DNA from: Actinokineospora auranticolor
Lineage (GTDB): Bacteria; Actinomycetota; Actinomycetes; Mycobacteriales; Pseudonocardiaceae
DNA length: 64,000 bases
Direction: 5' to 3'
Assembly (NCBI RefSeq): GCF_002934265.1
Contig: NZ_PTIX01000001.1
Coordinates: forward strand, 1-64,000
The notes under the pieces were generated by a model. The model was not told the origin of the DNA. It ran no database searches and saw only the letters and a list, made by a program, of their open reading frames with translations. Every line of letters starts with the position of its first letter. Position 1 is the first letter of the stretch. Positions 17,110-25,179 of this stretch are shown one piece after another. The translations under genes were made by a program, and so were the position numbers.

Positions 17110-18132
17110 GTGCGGGTGGACGCGGGCTCCAAGGGCACTGCGGTGCTCGGTACCGGGGTGCTGGGCAGCGAGGTGCTCTGCATGGGCGAGTCGATGGTGC
17201 TGTTCGTGCCGGGCGAACCCGGTCCCGCGCACGAGGTCACGACGTGGACCCGCACGGTCGGCGGCGCCGAGTCGAACGTGGCCTGCACGCTGGCCCGGCT
17301 CGGGGTGCCGTCGGCGTGGGTGAGCGCGCTCGGCGACGACCCGTTCGGCCACGCGGTGGTCGCCGCCGTCGCGGGCGCCGGGGTCGACGTGTCGGGGGTG
17401 CGGTTCGACGCGGTTCGGCCGACGGGCCTCTACATCAAGGAGAGCGACGCGGCCGGGAGCCCGGTCCGCTACTACCGGCGCGGGTCGGCGGCGTCGGCGA
17501 TGGGACCGGACGTGCTCGACCGGGTCGACCTCACCGGTGTGCGCGTCGTGCACGTCAGCGGCATCACGGCCGGTCTGTCGGAGTCGTGCCGCGCGCTGCT
17601 GTGGGCGCTGCTCGACCTGCCGCGCGACGGGTTCGCGGTGTCCTTCGACCTGAACTGGCGCCCGGCGCTGTGGGCCGAGCAGGACCGAGGCGTGCTGCGC
17701 GACCTGGCCCGGCGCGCGGACATCGTGCTCGTCGGCGCCGACGAGGCCGAGACCGTCTGGGGGGTCGGTACCCCCGCCGGGATCCGGGAACTGCTGCCGG
17801 AACCGTCGACCGTGGTGGTGAAGCAGGGCGCCGACGGGGCCACGCTGCTCGAACTCGGCGCCGAGCCGGTGTTCGAACCCGCGCTGCGGGTGGAGGTCGT
17901 GGAGCCGGTCGGCGCGGGGGACGCGTTCGCCGCCGGGTTCCTGGCCGCGACGCTGGCGGGCGCCGCGCCGTCGCGGCGGCTCCGGGAAGGGCACCTGCGC
18001 GCCGCGACCGTGCTGTGCACCCACCACGACGTGGCCGAACCGCTGCCCGTCGAGGTCGCGTCCGCGTTGCTCGACGCGGATCCGGGGGAGTGGTCGTCGG
18101 TGAAGCTGACCGCACAGGGGGTGACGCGGTGA
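17110..18132 (+). CDS. PfkB-family sugar kinase (2-keto-3-deoxygluconate kinase-like)
   Basis: A 340-aa ribokinase-fold kinase. N-terminal substrate region LCMGESMVLFVP, TVGGAESNVACTLARLG and a C-terminal anion hole/catalytic base PVGAGDAFAAGFLAA are clear. It resembles 2-dehydro-3-deoxygluconokinases, but PfkB specificity is hard to assign. The start is uncertain: GTG 17110 has only weak upstream pairing, and the conserved core begins about 20 residues in. The stop overlaps the IclR start by 4 bases (GTGA), so the two are co-translated. Confidence 0.85.
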   Translation: MRVDAGSKGTAVLGTGVLGSEVLCMGESMVLFVPGEPGPAHEVTTWTRTVGGAESNVACTLARLGVPSAWVSALGDDPFGHAVVAAVAGAGVDVSGVRFDAVRPTGLYIKESDAAGSPVRYYRRGSAASAMGPDVLDRVDLTGVRVVHVSGITAGLSESCRALLWALLDLPRDGFAVSFDLNWRPALWAEQDRGVLRDLARRADIVLVGADEAETVWGVGTPAGIRELLPEPSTVVVKQGADGATLLELGAEPVFEPALRVEVVEPVGAGDAFAAGFLAATLAGAAPSRRLREGHLRAATVLCTHHDVAEPLPVEVASALLDADPGEWSSVKLTAQGVTR

Positions 18133-18893
18133 GTCAGAGCCTCGACCGCGCGTTGACCGTGCTGGACGCGCTGGCCGGTGGGCCGCGCACGTTGGACCAG
18201 TTGGCCGTCTCGGCCGGTGTGCACAAGACGACGGTGCTGCGGCTGCTGCGCACGTTGGAGTCGCACCGGTTCGTGCAGCGCGACGACGCGCGCCACTACC
18301 GGCTGGGGACGGCCCTGTTCGACCTGGCCAACCGCGCGCTGGACGACCGCGACGTGCGCAAGGCGGCGGAACCGGCGCTGCGGGAGCTCAACGAGCTGAC
18401 CGGGCACACCGTGCACCTGGCCAGCTACGAGGGCGGGGAGGTGGTGTACATCGACAAGTACGAGAGCCGCCACCACGTCCGCATGTACTCCCGCGTCGGC
18501 AAGCGCGCCGCGCTGCACTGCACGGCGGTGGCGAAGGTGCTGGTGGCCAGCTTCCCGCCCGCCCGGCGGGCGGAGGTCGCCGAGGGGATCACGTACACGC
18601 CGATGACGGCGAACACGATCACGTCGGCGGAGGAGTACCTGGCCGAGCTGGAGCGGGTCGAGGCGCGCGGGTACGCGCTGGACAACTCCGAGCACGAGGA
18701 CTTCATCCACTGCGTGGCCGCGCCGGTGCGGGGGCAGCGCGGGGAGGTCCTGGCGGCGGTGTCGGTGTCGGTGCCGAAGATCCTGCTCGACCTGGAGGGC
18801 CTGATGGCGTTGATCCCGGACCTGAAGCTGGCCGCGGACAAGGCGTCGATCGCCTGCGGCTGGACTCCGGACGTGCGCGCGGGGGAACGCTGA
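18129..18893 (+). CDS. IclR-family transcriptional regulator
   Basis: A 254-aa regulator with a winged helix-turn-helix (~1-65: TLDQLAVSAGVHKTTVLRLLRTLESHRFV) and an IclR effector domain (~75-245: GKRAALHCTAVAKVLVASF, then YALDNSEHEDFIHCVAAPVRG). The GTG at 18129 overlaps the kinase stop. A recurrent palindrome TTGCG-N5-CGCAA lies in the shared upstream promoter and before both GH20 genes. This makes it a candidate local regulator of the amino-sugar/D-amino-acid genes (inference). The ligand is unknown; a keto-sugar acid such as the kinase substrate is plausible. Confidence 0.9.
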   Translation: MSQSLDRALTVLDALAGGPRTLDQLAVSAGVHKTTVLRLLRTLESHRFVQRDDARHYRLGTALFDLANRALDDRDVRKAAEPALRELNELTGHTVHLASYEGGEVVYIDKYESRHHVRMYSRVGKRAALHCTAVAKVLVASFPPARRAEVAEGITYTPMTANTITSAEEYLAELERVEARGYALDNSEHEDFIHCVAAPVRGQRGEVLAAVSVSVPKILLDLEGLMALIPDLKLAADKASIACGWTPDVRAGER

Positions 18894-19098
18894 CTCGAAC
18901 CAGCAACCCCTCGATCAACAGTCGAATGCTCGCGCTGTCCGTCGAGCGCGGCGGCCCATAGGTTGGGCTGTGTTGATGTAGACCTGCCCCCGGTTTCCAT
19001 GCTACCGGAGGGGCGCGACAAGACCTGGGTCCTGATCTTGGGGCCTGTGGACAACTCACGACGCCGGTGGTCGGGGTCGGTTGGAGAGAGGGAAGAAC

Positions 19099-19476
19099 AT
19101 GCCTAGGACCGCGTTGACACCCGCCGGGAAGCCGCCCGCGGTGCCGCTGTCGCCCGGGGTGCGCAAGGGCAACATCGTCCAGGTCGCCGGTCAGGTGGCG
19201 TTCCACCCCGAGACGGGTGAGGTCATCGGCACCACCGTCGCCGAGCAGACCCGCCAGGTGCTGGCCAACGTCTCCGCTGTGCTGGCCGAGGCGGGCGCGA
19301 CCGAGGCCGACGTGGTCATGTACCGGGTCTACCTGACCGACGTCGCGCACTTCGCCGAGATGAACGAGGCGTACGCCGAGTTCCTCAGCGAGCCCAAGCC
19401 CGCCCGGACCACGGTTTACGTCGGACTACCACCCGGTCTGTTGGTGGAGATCGACGCGCTGGCCGTGCTTGACTGA
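19099..19476 (+). CDS. RidA/YjgF-family enamine deaminase
   Basis: A 125-aa trimeric RidA-type protein with GNIVQVAGQVAFHPETGEV, TRQVLANVSAVLAEAGA and the C-terminal KPARTTVYVGLPPGLLVEIDALA. The acidic residue of the active site (VEID) is kept, but the usual conserved Arg stands in PARTTV. RidA hydrolyses 2-aminoacrylate and related enamines released by PLP dehydratases, matching the deaminase at 15676. The ATG at 19099 has GAGGGAAG upstream. It has its own promoter region (18894-19098), in which I recognise no further element. Confidence 0.88.
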   Translation: MPRTALTPAGKPPAVPLSPGVRKGNIVQVAGQVAFHPETGEVIGTTVAEQTRQVLANVSAVLAEAGATEADVVMYRVYLTDVAHFAEMNEAYAEFLSEPKPARTTVYVGLPPGLLVEIDALAVLD

Positions 19477-19563
19477 ACCCAAAGCCGCCCTTGGGCGTCC
19501 GATGGGGCGGAGTTCCACAGTGGAAGATCCGCGCCGAGGGCGCGGGTGAGAAGGGGCTGAGGG

Positions 19564-20502
19564 ATGGTCTTCAAGAAGATGCTGCGGGCGCTGGGGGTCG
19601 GCGGTCCGTCCGTCGACACGGTGCTCACCGACTCCCGCGTGCACCCGGGCGGCGTGCTGACCGGTGAGGTCCGCCTGACCGGCGGCGAGGCGCACGCGGA
19701 CATCGACTACGTGGCGCTGTCACTGGTCACCCGGGTGGAGCGCAGCGACGACAGCTCCGCTCCGGTCGAGTTCGACCGGGCGGTCGTCGCGGGCCGGTTC
19801 GCGCTGCCCGCAGGCGCGCACCACAGCATCCCGTTCCAGCTCCCGGTGCCGTGGGAGACCCCGGTGACCGAGGTGTTCGGCAGCCACCTGCACGGCATGG
19901 CGCTGGGGCTGCGCACCGAGCTGGCGGTCGCCAAGGCCGTGGACAAGGGCGACCAGGACCCGGTGCACGTGGTGCCGCTGGGGTCGCAGGCCGCGGTGCT
20001 CGCCGCGTTCGGCGACCTCGGTTTCCGGTTCAAGTCCGCGGACCTGGAGGCGGGCCGCATCCACGGCGTGCACCAGCAGCTGCCGTTCTTCCAGGAGATC
20101 GAGTTCTACCCGCCGCCGCACCTGGCGGGCGGGTTAAGCCAGGTCGAGCTGACCTTCGTCACCGACCCGCACGGGCTGGCCGTGGTGCTGGAGGCCGACC
20201 GCCGCTCCGGTCTGTTCCGCCAGGGCGGCGACGCGTACGGCCGCTTCCACGTCAGCCACCACGACGCGGAGCGCACCGACTGGCGCGGCCGGATCGAGCA
20301 GTGGCTGCACCAGGTGTCGAGCACCCGCCACAACCCGGGCCACGGCCACGGGTTCCACGGCGGGCACGGTGGCCACGGCGGTCACGAGGGCCCGGGTGTC
20401 GGCGGCGTGGTCGCCGGTGCCGCGGCGGGCATCGTCGGCGGCATGGTGCTCGGCGAGGTCTTCGAGGGCATCGGCGACTTCTTCGGCGGCGACGACGACT
20501 GA
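19564..20502 (+). CDS. Spo0M-like sporulation-control (arrestin-fold) protein
   Basis: A 312-aa protein. The N-terminal ~250 residues match the Spo0M family (DSRVHPGGVLTGEVRLTGG, VALSLVTRVE, ITVEFYPPP-like region), an arrestin-like beta-sandwich known from Bacillus where it affects sporulation. A His/Gly-rich stretch (GHGHGFHGGHGGHGGHEG, ~260-277) could bind metal, and a Gly-rich hydrophobic tail (~280-305) follows. One leucine (codon 191, 20134-20136) is the rare TTA. The ATG has a weak upstream site. A perfect 21-bp hairpin follows the stop. Confidence 0.85.
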   Translation: MVFKKMLRALGVGGPSVDTVLTDSRVHPGGVLTGEVRLTGGEAHADIDYVALSLVTRVERSDDSSAPVEFDRAVVAGRFALPAGAHHSIPFQLPVPWETPVTEVFGSHLHGMALGLRTELAVAKAVDKGDQDPVHVVPLGSQAAVLAAFGDLGFRFKSADLEAGRIHGVHQQLPFFQEIEFYPPPHLAGGLSQVELTFVTDPHGLAVVLEADRRSGLFRQGGDAYGRFHVSHHDAERTDWRGRIEQWLHQVSSTRHNPGHGHGFHGGHGGHGGHEGPGVGGVVAGAAAGIVGGMVLGEVFEGIGDFFGGDDD

Positions 20503-20509
20503 CGTCCGG

Positions 20510-20560
20510 CTACCCGCCCCGTCGGTCCCGGCATCCGGTCGGGACCGACGGGGCGGGTAG
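20510..20560 (+). terminator. perfect 21-bp hairpin after the Spo0M gene
   Basis: Arms 20510-20530 and 20540-20560 pair at all 21 positions (outer end CTACCCGCCC / GGGCGGGTAG) with loop GCATCCGGT. It begins 7 bases after the Spo0M stop and ends 11 bases before the next start codon, so it occupies the whole intergenic space. Confidence 0.88.
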
Positions 20561-20571
20561 CGTTCACGCCC

Positions 20572-20967
20572 GTGTCGGACGAGTTGGAACTGTTCTTCGC
20601 CGAGCGCCACCTGGCGACCCTCACGACCCTGCGGCCGGACGGCACGCCGCACGTGGTCCCCGTCGGCGTCACCTACGACCCGGTCACCCGGGTCGCCCGC
20701 GTGATCACGTCACGGGATTCCCGCAAGGCCCGCAACGTCGCCGCCGGGAGCCGCGCCGTGGTGTGCCAGGTGGACGGTCGCAGGTGGACGTCGCTCGAGG
20801 GCCCCGCCGTGGTGTCCGACGACCCCGCGCGCGTCGCGGACGCCGAGCGCCGCTACACCGAGCGGTACCGGCCCCCGCGCGCGAACCCGGAGCGGGTGGT
20901 CATCGAGATCTCCGTCGACCGCTTCCTCGGGACGGTCAAACCGGCTACTGGGTCCCCGCGGCCTTGA
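20572..20967 (+). CDS. PPOX-class F420/FMN-dependent oxidoreductase
   Basis: A 131-aa split-barrel flavin/deazaflavin protein (HLATLTTLRPDGTPHVVPVGV, ITSRDSRKARNVAAG, AVVCQVDGRRWTSLEGPAVV). The actinobacterial F420-dependent PPOX class fits by length and pattern; the substrate cannot be named. The GTG at 20572 has no recognisable ribosome-binding site and lies 11 bases after the hairpin, so it may be translated from a short or leaderless message. Its 3' end overlaps the convergent metzincin gene by 23 bases. Confidence 0.82.
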   Translation: MSDELELFFAERHLATLTTLRPDGTPHVVPVGVTYDPVTRVARVITSRDSRKARNVAAGSRAVVCQVDGRRWTSLEGPAVVSDDPARVADAERRYTERYRPPRANPERVVIEISVDRFLGTVKPATGSPRP

Positions 20968-21721
20968 GCCCCGCGTAGTCACCCGCGCCGAGCAGTCGGC
21001 GGGAGGTGTCGCACGGCGCGCTGGCCGGGGTCATGGTCTGCGCGGCGTTGCGGGTCTGGTCGACGTGCGCGAGACCGGCGGTGTGCAGCCGCTCGTGCGT
21101 CATCGTGGTCTCCAGGTCGTAGAGCTGGCCGCTGCACGTGGCGGGCTTGGTGGTGAACCACGTGTAGGCCACGTTGTCGATCAGCAGGTCCGTGGCGATG
21201 ACGACGCCCTTGGAGTTGAAGTAGGTGCAGGTGTAGGCCAGCACCTTGGGCGGCAGCGAACCCCAGCCGGTGACGGACTTGTTGTCGTTGCCGGTGCAGG
21301 TCAGGTCGCTGGCCACCTGCGGCTTGGCCGTGGTGGTGCCCGCGTACTTGTAGACGGTGGTGAAGCTGGCGGGCAGCCCGCACCGGTTCGCGCCCTTGGC
21401 CACGGTGTCCCCGGACGCGGTGATGGCCCCGAGCGCGGTGCTCGCCACCGCGGGCGGCACGCCGTCGCCGTTGTAGAGCCAGTTCAACGTTCCCGCGACC
21501 TTCCAGGTCTTGAGCGCGTAGCTGCTGTCGCTGCACGAGGTGTCGTCGCGCGGCACCGTCGCTCCCGCGTACTGAGCGTCATCGACGTCGGCCGCGTAGA
21601 TGGCCTCCCCGACGACGTGGAGTTCTTCCTCCGGCGCGGTCCCCTCAGACCCCGGTACCCCCGCCACGAACGCCGTGGCAACCAAAACACCAGCCAAAAC
21701 CCCAAACGAACCCCGACGCAT
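20945..21721 (-). CDS. secreted metzincin-like zinc metalloprotease, copy 1
   Basis: A 258-aa exported protein. Signal peptide ~1-26 (FGVLAGVLVATAFVAGVPG). Near the C-terminus is HERLHTAGLAH, residues 209-219: exactly HExxHxxGxxH, the metzincin zinc site, followed by the NAAQTMTPAS segment, which could provide the Met-turn. No prodomain or cysteine switch is obvious. I do not recognise a named peptidase family, so proteolytic activity is inferred from the motif. The ATG at 21721 has AGAGGGAC upstream. Two CebR-like operators lie 34-80 bases upstream. A close paralogue follows at 21943. Confidence 0.75.
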   Translation of the reverse strand: MRRGSFGVLAGVLVATAFVAGVPGSEGTAPEEELHVVGEAIYAADVDDAQYAGATVPRDDTSCSDSSYALKTWKVAGTLNWLYNGDGVPPAVASTALGAITASGDTVAKGANRCGLPASFTTVYKYAGTTTAKPQVASDLTCTGNDNKSVTGWGSLPPKVLAYTCTYFNSKGVVIATDLLIDNVAYTWFTTKPATCSGQLYDLETTMTHERLHTAGLAHVDQTRNAAQTMTPASAPCDTSRRLLGAGDYAGLKAAGTQ

Positions 21722-21754
21722 GACGTGTCCCTCTCGGCTCGAACCAGTCTTGGT

Positions 21755-21800
21755 TGGGAGATTTCCCACCTATCTCTTACCCGGTTTGGGAGCGCTCCCG
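21755..21800 (-). promoter_or_regulatory. two CebR-like LacI-family operators before metzincin copy 1
   Basis: TGGGAGCGCTCCCG (21787-21800) matches 13 of 14 positions of the CebR (cellobiose repressor) palindrome TGGGAGCGCTCCCA; its central 12 bases are a perfect palindrome. TGGGAGATTTCCCA (21755-21768) keeps both 5-base arms. They are 32 bases apart centre to centre, three helical turns. No CebR is encoded in the window. Confidence 0.7.
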
Positions 21801-21942
21801 GTTGCGACTTGGGTGCAGCGTGCAACCGAGCGGGTGAAAGGTTCCGGCGGCAGTCCGGCGGTTGGGACCGGTGCGGGCCTCGGACGTGGTGCGGCCCCCG
21901 GTCTGAGGATGACCGGGGGCCGCGGTGGGGAGGTGGAGAGTC

Positions 21943-22737
21943 TTAGCGGGTGGCGAGCGCCTTGAGCCCCGCGTAGTCGCCCGCGCCGAGCAGTCGGCGG
22001 GAGGTGTCGCACGGCGCGCTGGCCGGGGTCATGGTCTGCGCGGCGTTCTTGACCTGGTCGACGTGGCCCAGGCCCGCGGTGTGCAGGCGCTCGTGGGTGA
22101 GGGTGGTCTGCAGGTCGTACTTGGCGCCGGAGCAGTTCGCCGGGAGGGTGGTGAACCAGGTGTAGGCGACGTTGTCGATCAGGGTGTCGGAGGAGACCAC
22201 GACGCCGCGGGCGTTGTAGTAGGTGCAGGTGTAGGCCAGCACCTTCGCCGGGAGGGCGCCCCAGCCGGTGACGGACTTGCCGTCGTTGCCGCCGCAGGTG
22301 CCGTTCGAGTTGACCTGGGGCTTGAGGGTGGTGGTGCCGCCGTACTTGTAGGTCGAGCCGGTCAGCGGGGCCAGGCCGCAGCGGTTCTGCGCGCTCGCCA
22401 CGGAGTTGGTCGACGCGGTGATGGTCGACAGGGCCGTCGAGGAGATGCCGGCCGGGACGCCCGCGCCGTTGTACAGCCAGGTCAGCGTGCCGACCTTCCA
22501 GGACTTCAGCGCGTAGGTGCCGTCGGTGCACGCCGTGTCGGCGGTCTTGGCGGCGGAGACGGTGTTCGCGTCACCGTGGACACCGACCTCGACGCCGCCG
22601 TTGTCGAAGGTGAACGCCTCGGAGACCAGGTACAGCTTCTCCGGCGCGGCCGACACGGCCCCGGGCGCGGCGGCGGCGACCACGGCGGACACCGCGAGAA
22701 CAGAAGCGGCGAGGGCGGTGATCCGGCTGCGGCGCAT
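21943..22737 (-). CDS. secreted metzincin-like zinc metalloprotease, copy 2
   Basis: A 264-aa paralogue of the gene at 20945, sharing long identical blocks (KVLAYTCTY, IDNVAYTWFTT, and the C-terminal CDTSRRLLGAGDYAGLKA). Signal peptide ~1-31 (LAASVLAVSAVVAAAAPGAVSA). The zinc motif HERLHTAGLGH and the NAAQTMTPAS segment are intact. The N-terminal ~60 residues differ most between copies. The ATG at 22737 has GGGGAA upstream. A degenerate half-operator GGGAGCGC (22788-22795) lies upstream, weaker than in copy 1, so the copies may be regulated differently after duplication. Confidence 0.75.
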   Translation of the reverse strand: MRRSRITALAASVLAVSAVVAAAAPGAVSAAPEKLYLVSEAFTFDNGGVEVGVHGDANTVSAAKTADTACTDGTYALKSWKVGTLTWLYNGAGVPAGISSTALSTITASTNSVASAQNRCGLAPLTGSTYKYGGTTTLKPQVNSNGTCGGNDGKSVTGWGALPAKVLAYTCTYYNARGVVVSSDTLIDNVAYTWFTTLPANCSGAKYDLQTTLTHERLHTAGLGHVDQVKNAAQTMTPASAPCDTSRRLLGAGDYAGLKALATR

Positions 22738-22842
22738 TGGTGTTCCCCTTCGACTTTCGGCTTGTTGGCACAAGCTTCGAGTTCGGGGGGAGCGCACCGG
22801 GTATGCGCACGGGTGTGTTTCGGGTGCGGCCCGCCGGGGTAA

Positions 22843-22872
22843 GGCCCGGGGCCATTTCGACAGCCCCGGGCC
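22843..22872 (-). terminator. terminator of the protease-nuclease gene
   Basis: Perfect 10-bp stem GGCCCGGGGC (22843-22852) with GCCCCGGGCC (22863-22872) and a 10-base loop. It begins 10 bases beyond the stop codon of the minus-strand gene. Confidence 0.82.
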
Positions 22873-22881
22873 GGCTTTAGC

Positions 22882-24723
22882 TCAATTCCAAGTGATCTCC
22901 GACAAGTCCGCCAGTGGTTCGCGCTGACCTGCGGATTCCGGGCGGTCCGGCGCGGTGTCGGCGGATACCAGCGCGGCCGGGAATTGTAAAGAGGCGCGCG
23001 ACCCCAATTCCGTGATCGGCACCTGGAAAACCCGGAACTCGGCGAACTCGAGGCTTTCCAACTGGTTGAGGTTCTGCGTCAGCAGGAAGGCGCTCGCGTT
23101 CAGCGCGCCGTCCTGCACGGAAGCGATGACCTTCCAGAACTCGCGGGGCAGCCGCACGCCCCGGTAGAGCCGGTCGTCGGCGGCGAACAGCGGCCCGCCG
23201 AACACGCTGACCCGCAGGTCGTCCACCTCGACGTCGGCGAACAGCGCATCCTCCAGCCGACCCCACAGCCCGGACCGGGCGCTCTGGTTGAAGTCGTCCA
23301 TCTGCGGGGTGATGTTGGTGAAGAAGAAGGAGTCCCGGTTCGCCTTCGCCGCCTCCTCCGGCGTCCCCCACAGCAGGTCCGCGCGCCGCGCCAGGTGGCC
23401 GCGGTCGAGCCGGTTGCCCTGGTACACCTCGTCCCCGGCCTGCGCGGTCGCGGGCAGCCGCGGGTCCTTCACGAACGGGATCCCGCTGCGGTTCAGCTTC
23501 CGCAGGCCGCCGCCGTCGATGTTCCACGCGACCCAGAACGCGAACTTGCGCGGTGTGCTCAGCGCCAGCGAGAAGTGCGTGTAGTCGATCCGCGACGAGC
23601 CGTCGAGCAGGCACGCGTCGCCGCGCACCGACGGGTCCAACTCCGGCACGGGCAGCGCGACCCCGAGGAAGTCGTCGTCGTAGCCCGCGGTGGGCTCCGG
23701 CGCGGTCTCCGGTCGCAGCAGCGTGATGTCGAGCTTGTCGAACACCGACCGCGGCAGGCACGCCAGCGCGTGCTCGTCCGGGTCCCCGGTGCCCTCGCCC
23801 GCGAAGTGCAGCCCCGCCAGCACCTTCGCGGGCCGCCCGTTCGCCGCCTTGAACAGCCACGCCGCGCCCGAGTCGCCGCCCTCGCTGATCTCCCCGCCCC
23901 GGGGCTTGCGGTGCGGGTCGACGCCGATCTCGAAGCAGCCGACCTCGACGACACCGGCCGCGGTGCCGTAGTCGAGCTTCACGATGGTGTCCACGCGCCG
24001 CACGACGCCGTGCGTCACCCCGGTCGTGCGGCCGCTCTTGACCACTTTGTCGCCCAGCTCCGGCTCGCCGAGCTCCGCAGGCGCCACGTCCAGCTCGATG
24101 ACCGACGCGTCGAGCCCGCGGCCGGTCACGGTCGCCAGCGCCGCGTCCCCGGCGATCCCCAGGTACGACCGCACCAGGGTGCCGACGTGGTTGCGGTCGA
24201 CCCGGTTGTCGTCGTGCCGACCCGGCTGCACGACGACGTCCCCGACCTCGCCGTCGGGCCCGTTCAGCACGTGCCAGTTGCTCAGCACGTAGGGCGTCCC
24301 GTCCTGCCGGTCGTAGACCACCGCCCCGACCGTCCCGCAGGTGATCTTCGGGTGCCCGATGCTCACACCCGGCCGCACCGGGTCGACCCGCGACTTGCGC
24401 TCGTTCGCCGCCGCCTCGCCGACCACCCGGAACGACGGCCGGTAGGAGCGCTCCAGCACGTCTGTCAGCACCTCGACGCCCGCCACGGTGATGCTCGCGG
24501 GCAGCGGTTCGGTGCCCAGCTCGCCCAGTGCCTCCGGCGCCGCCTTGGTGCCGACGGTGAACTGGATGGCCACCTCGTCGGTGCGCCTGCCCCCGCGCAC
24601 CCGGTGGCCGACGCCTATGGACGTGACATTGGAGTCCTGGAGATATCCGGAACCCCGGGCGCGGATGAACTCGCGCAGCGCGGCGAACAGCTCGGGGGTG
24701 GGTTCGGGAGGGGCTTCCGCCAT
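22882..24723 (-). CDS. trypsin-like serine protease fused to a DRGH (NUC_NS) nuclease
   Basis: A 613-aa protein with no signal peptide or membrane helix. Residues ~115-340 form a trypsin/chymotrypsin-fold protease: His151 in VLSNWHVLNG, probable Asp193 in GIAGDAALATV, Ser285 in EGGDSGAAWL. Residues ~360-580 form a DNA/RNA non-specific endonuclease (Serratia-nuclease fold): N-L-D440-R-G-H443 as DRGH with the catalytic His, and Asn470 in FFFTNITPQ as the expected magnesium ligand. Both active sites look complete. The first ~110 residues are an extra alpha-beta domain I do not recognise. A leucine at codon 579 is the rare TTA. The ATG has AAGGAC upstream. Protease-nuclease fusions suggest a conflict or programmed-cleavage role (inference). 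Confidence 0.85.
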   Translation of the reverse strand: MAEAPPEPTPELFAALREFIRARGSGYLQDSNVTSIGVGHRVRGGRRTDEVAIQFTVGTKAAPEALGELGTEPLPASITVAGVEVLTDVLERSYRPSFRVVGEAAANERKSRVDPVRPGVSIGHPKITCGTVGAVVYDRQDGTPYVLSNWHVLNGPDGEVGDVVVQPGRHDDNRVDRNHVGTLVRSYLGIAGDAALATVTGRGLDASVIELDVAPAELGEPELGDKVVKSGRTTGVTHGVVRRVDTIVKLDYGTAAGVVEVGCFEIGVDPHRKPRGGEISEGGDSGAAWLFKAANGRPAKVLAGLHFAGEGTGDPDEHALACLPRSVFDKLDITLLRPETAPEPTAGYDDDFLGVALPVPELDPSVRGDACLLDGSSRIDYTHFSLALSTPRKFAFWVAWNIDGGGLRKLNRSGIPFVKDPRLPATAQAGDEVYQGNRLDRGHLARRADLLWGTPEEAAKANRDSFFFTNITPQMDDFNQSARSGLWGRLEDALFADVEVDDLRVSVFGGPLFAADDRLYRGVRLPREFWKVIASVQDGALNASAFLLTQNLNQLESLEFAEFRVFQVPITELGSRASLQFPAALVSADTAPDRPESAGQREPLADLSEITWN

Positions 24724-25179
24724 GACAGTCCTTCGTCTTGTATCGAACGTGGGAGATGAAAAGAAATCGGAAGTGTGATCACGGCCCAGATGATGGCCGA
24801 GATGATCACGGATAGTTCGCAAGGTTCCCCGATCGGGCGACCAAAGAGACAGACCATACGGGCGAACCTGGTGTGACCAGCAGGTACAGCGGACGCGAAC
24901 AGCGCGTGAGCGTGGGCGGAAAGGGGTATGAGTCGGCCGCCCGGACCGGCCGGGGCACCCGTGATAGCGCCCGCGGGAGGGTCTCAGGACACGGACCGGT
25001 CACGTCAACTTTCGGGTGAACCGCTACGCTGCTGACTCGCGTACCGCGTGCGGTTGGCGGCGCTGAGTGAGATTGATCTTGTCCCTGCGGGGTCGTTCAC
25101 TCGGCGGTGTGATTACCCGTCCGGTGCGTGCTGCGCGTGTCCCACGCCAGCCCGATGACCTCGCCGAAGACGGAGAGCC
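24724..25179. other. intergenic region upstream of the conservon
   Basis: The 456-base gap between divergent genes. It is less GC-rich near 24725-24860, where promoters of the protease-nuclease gene are expected. I see no convincing small gene, palindrome or RNA element. Open frames running through it on both strands extend from real genes and have no start signals. Confidence 0.5.
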
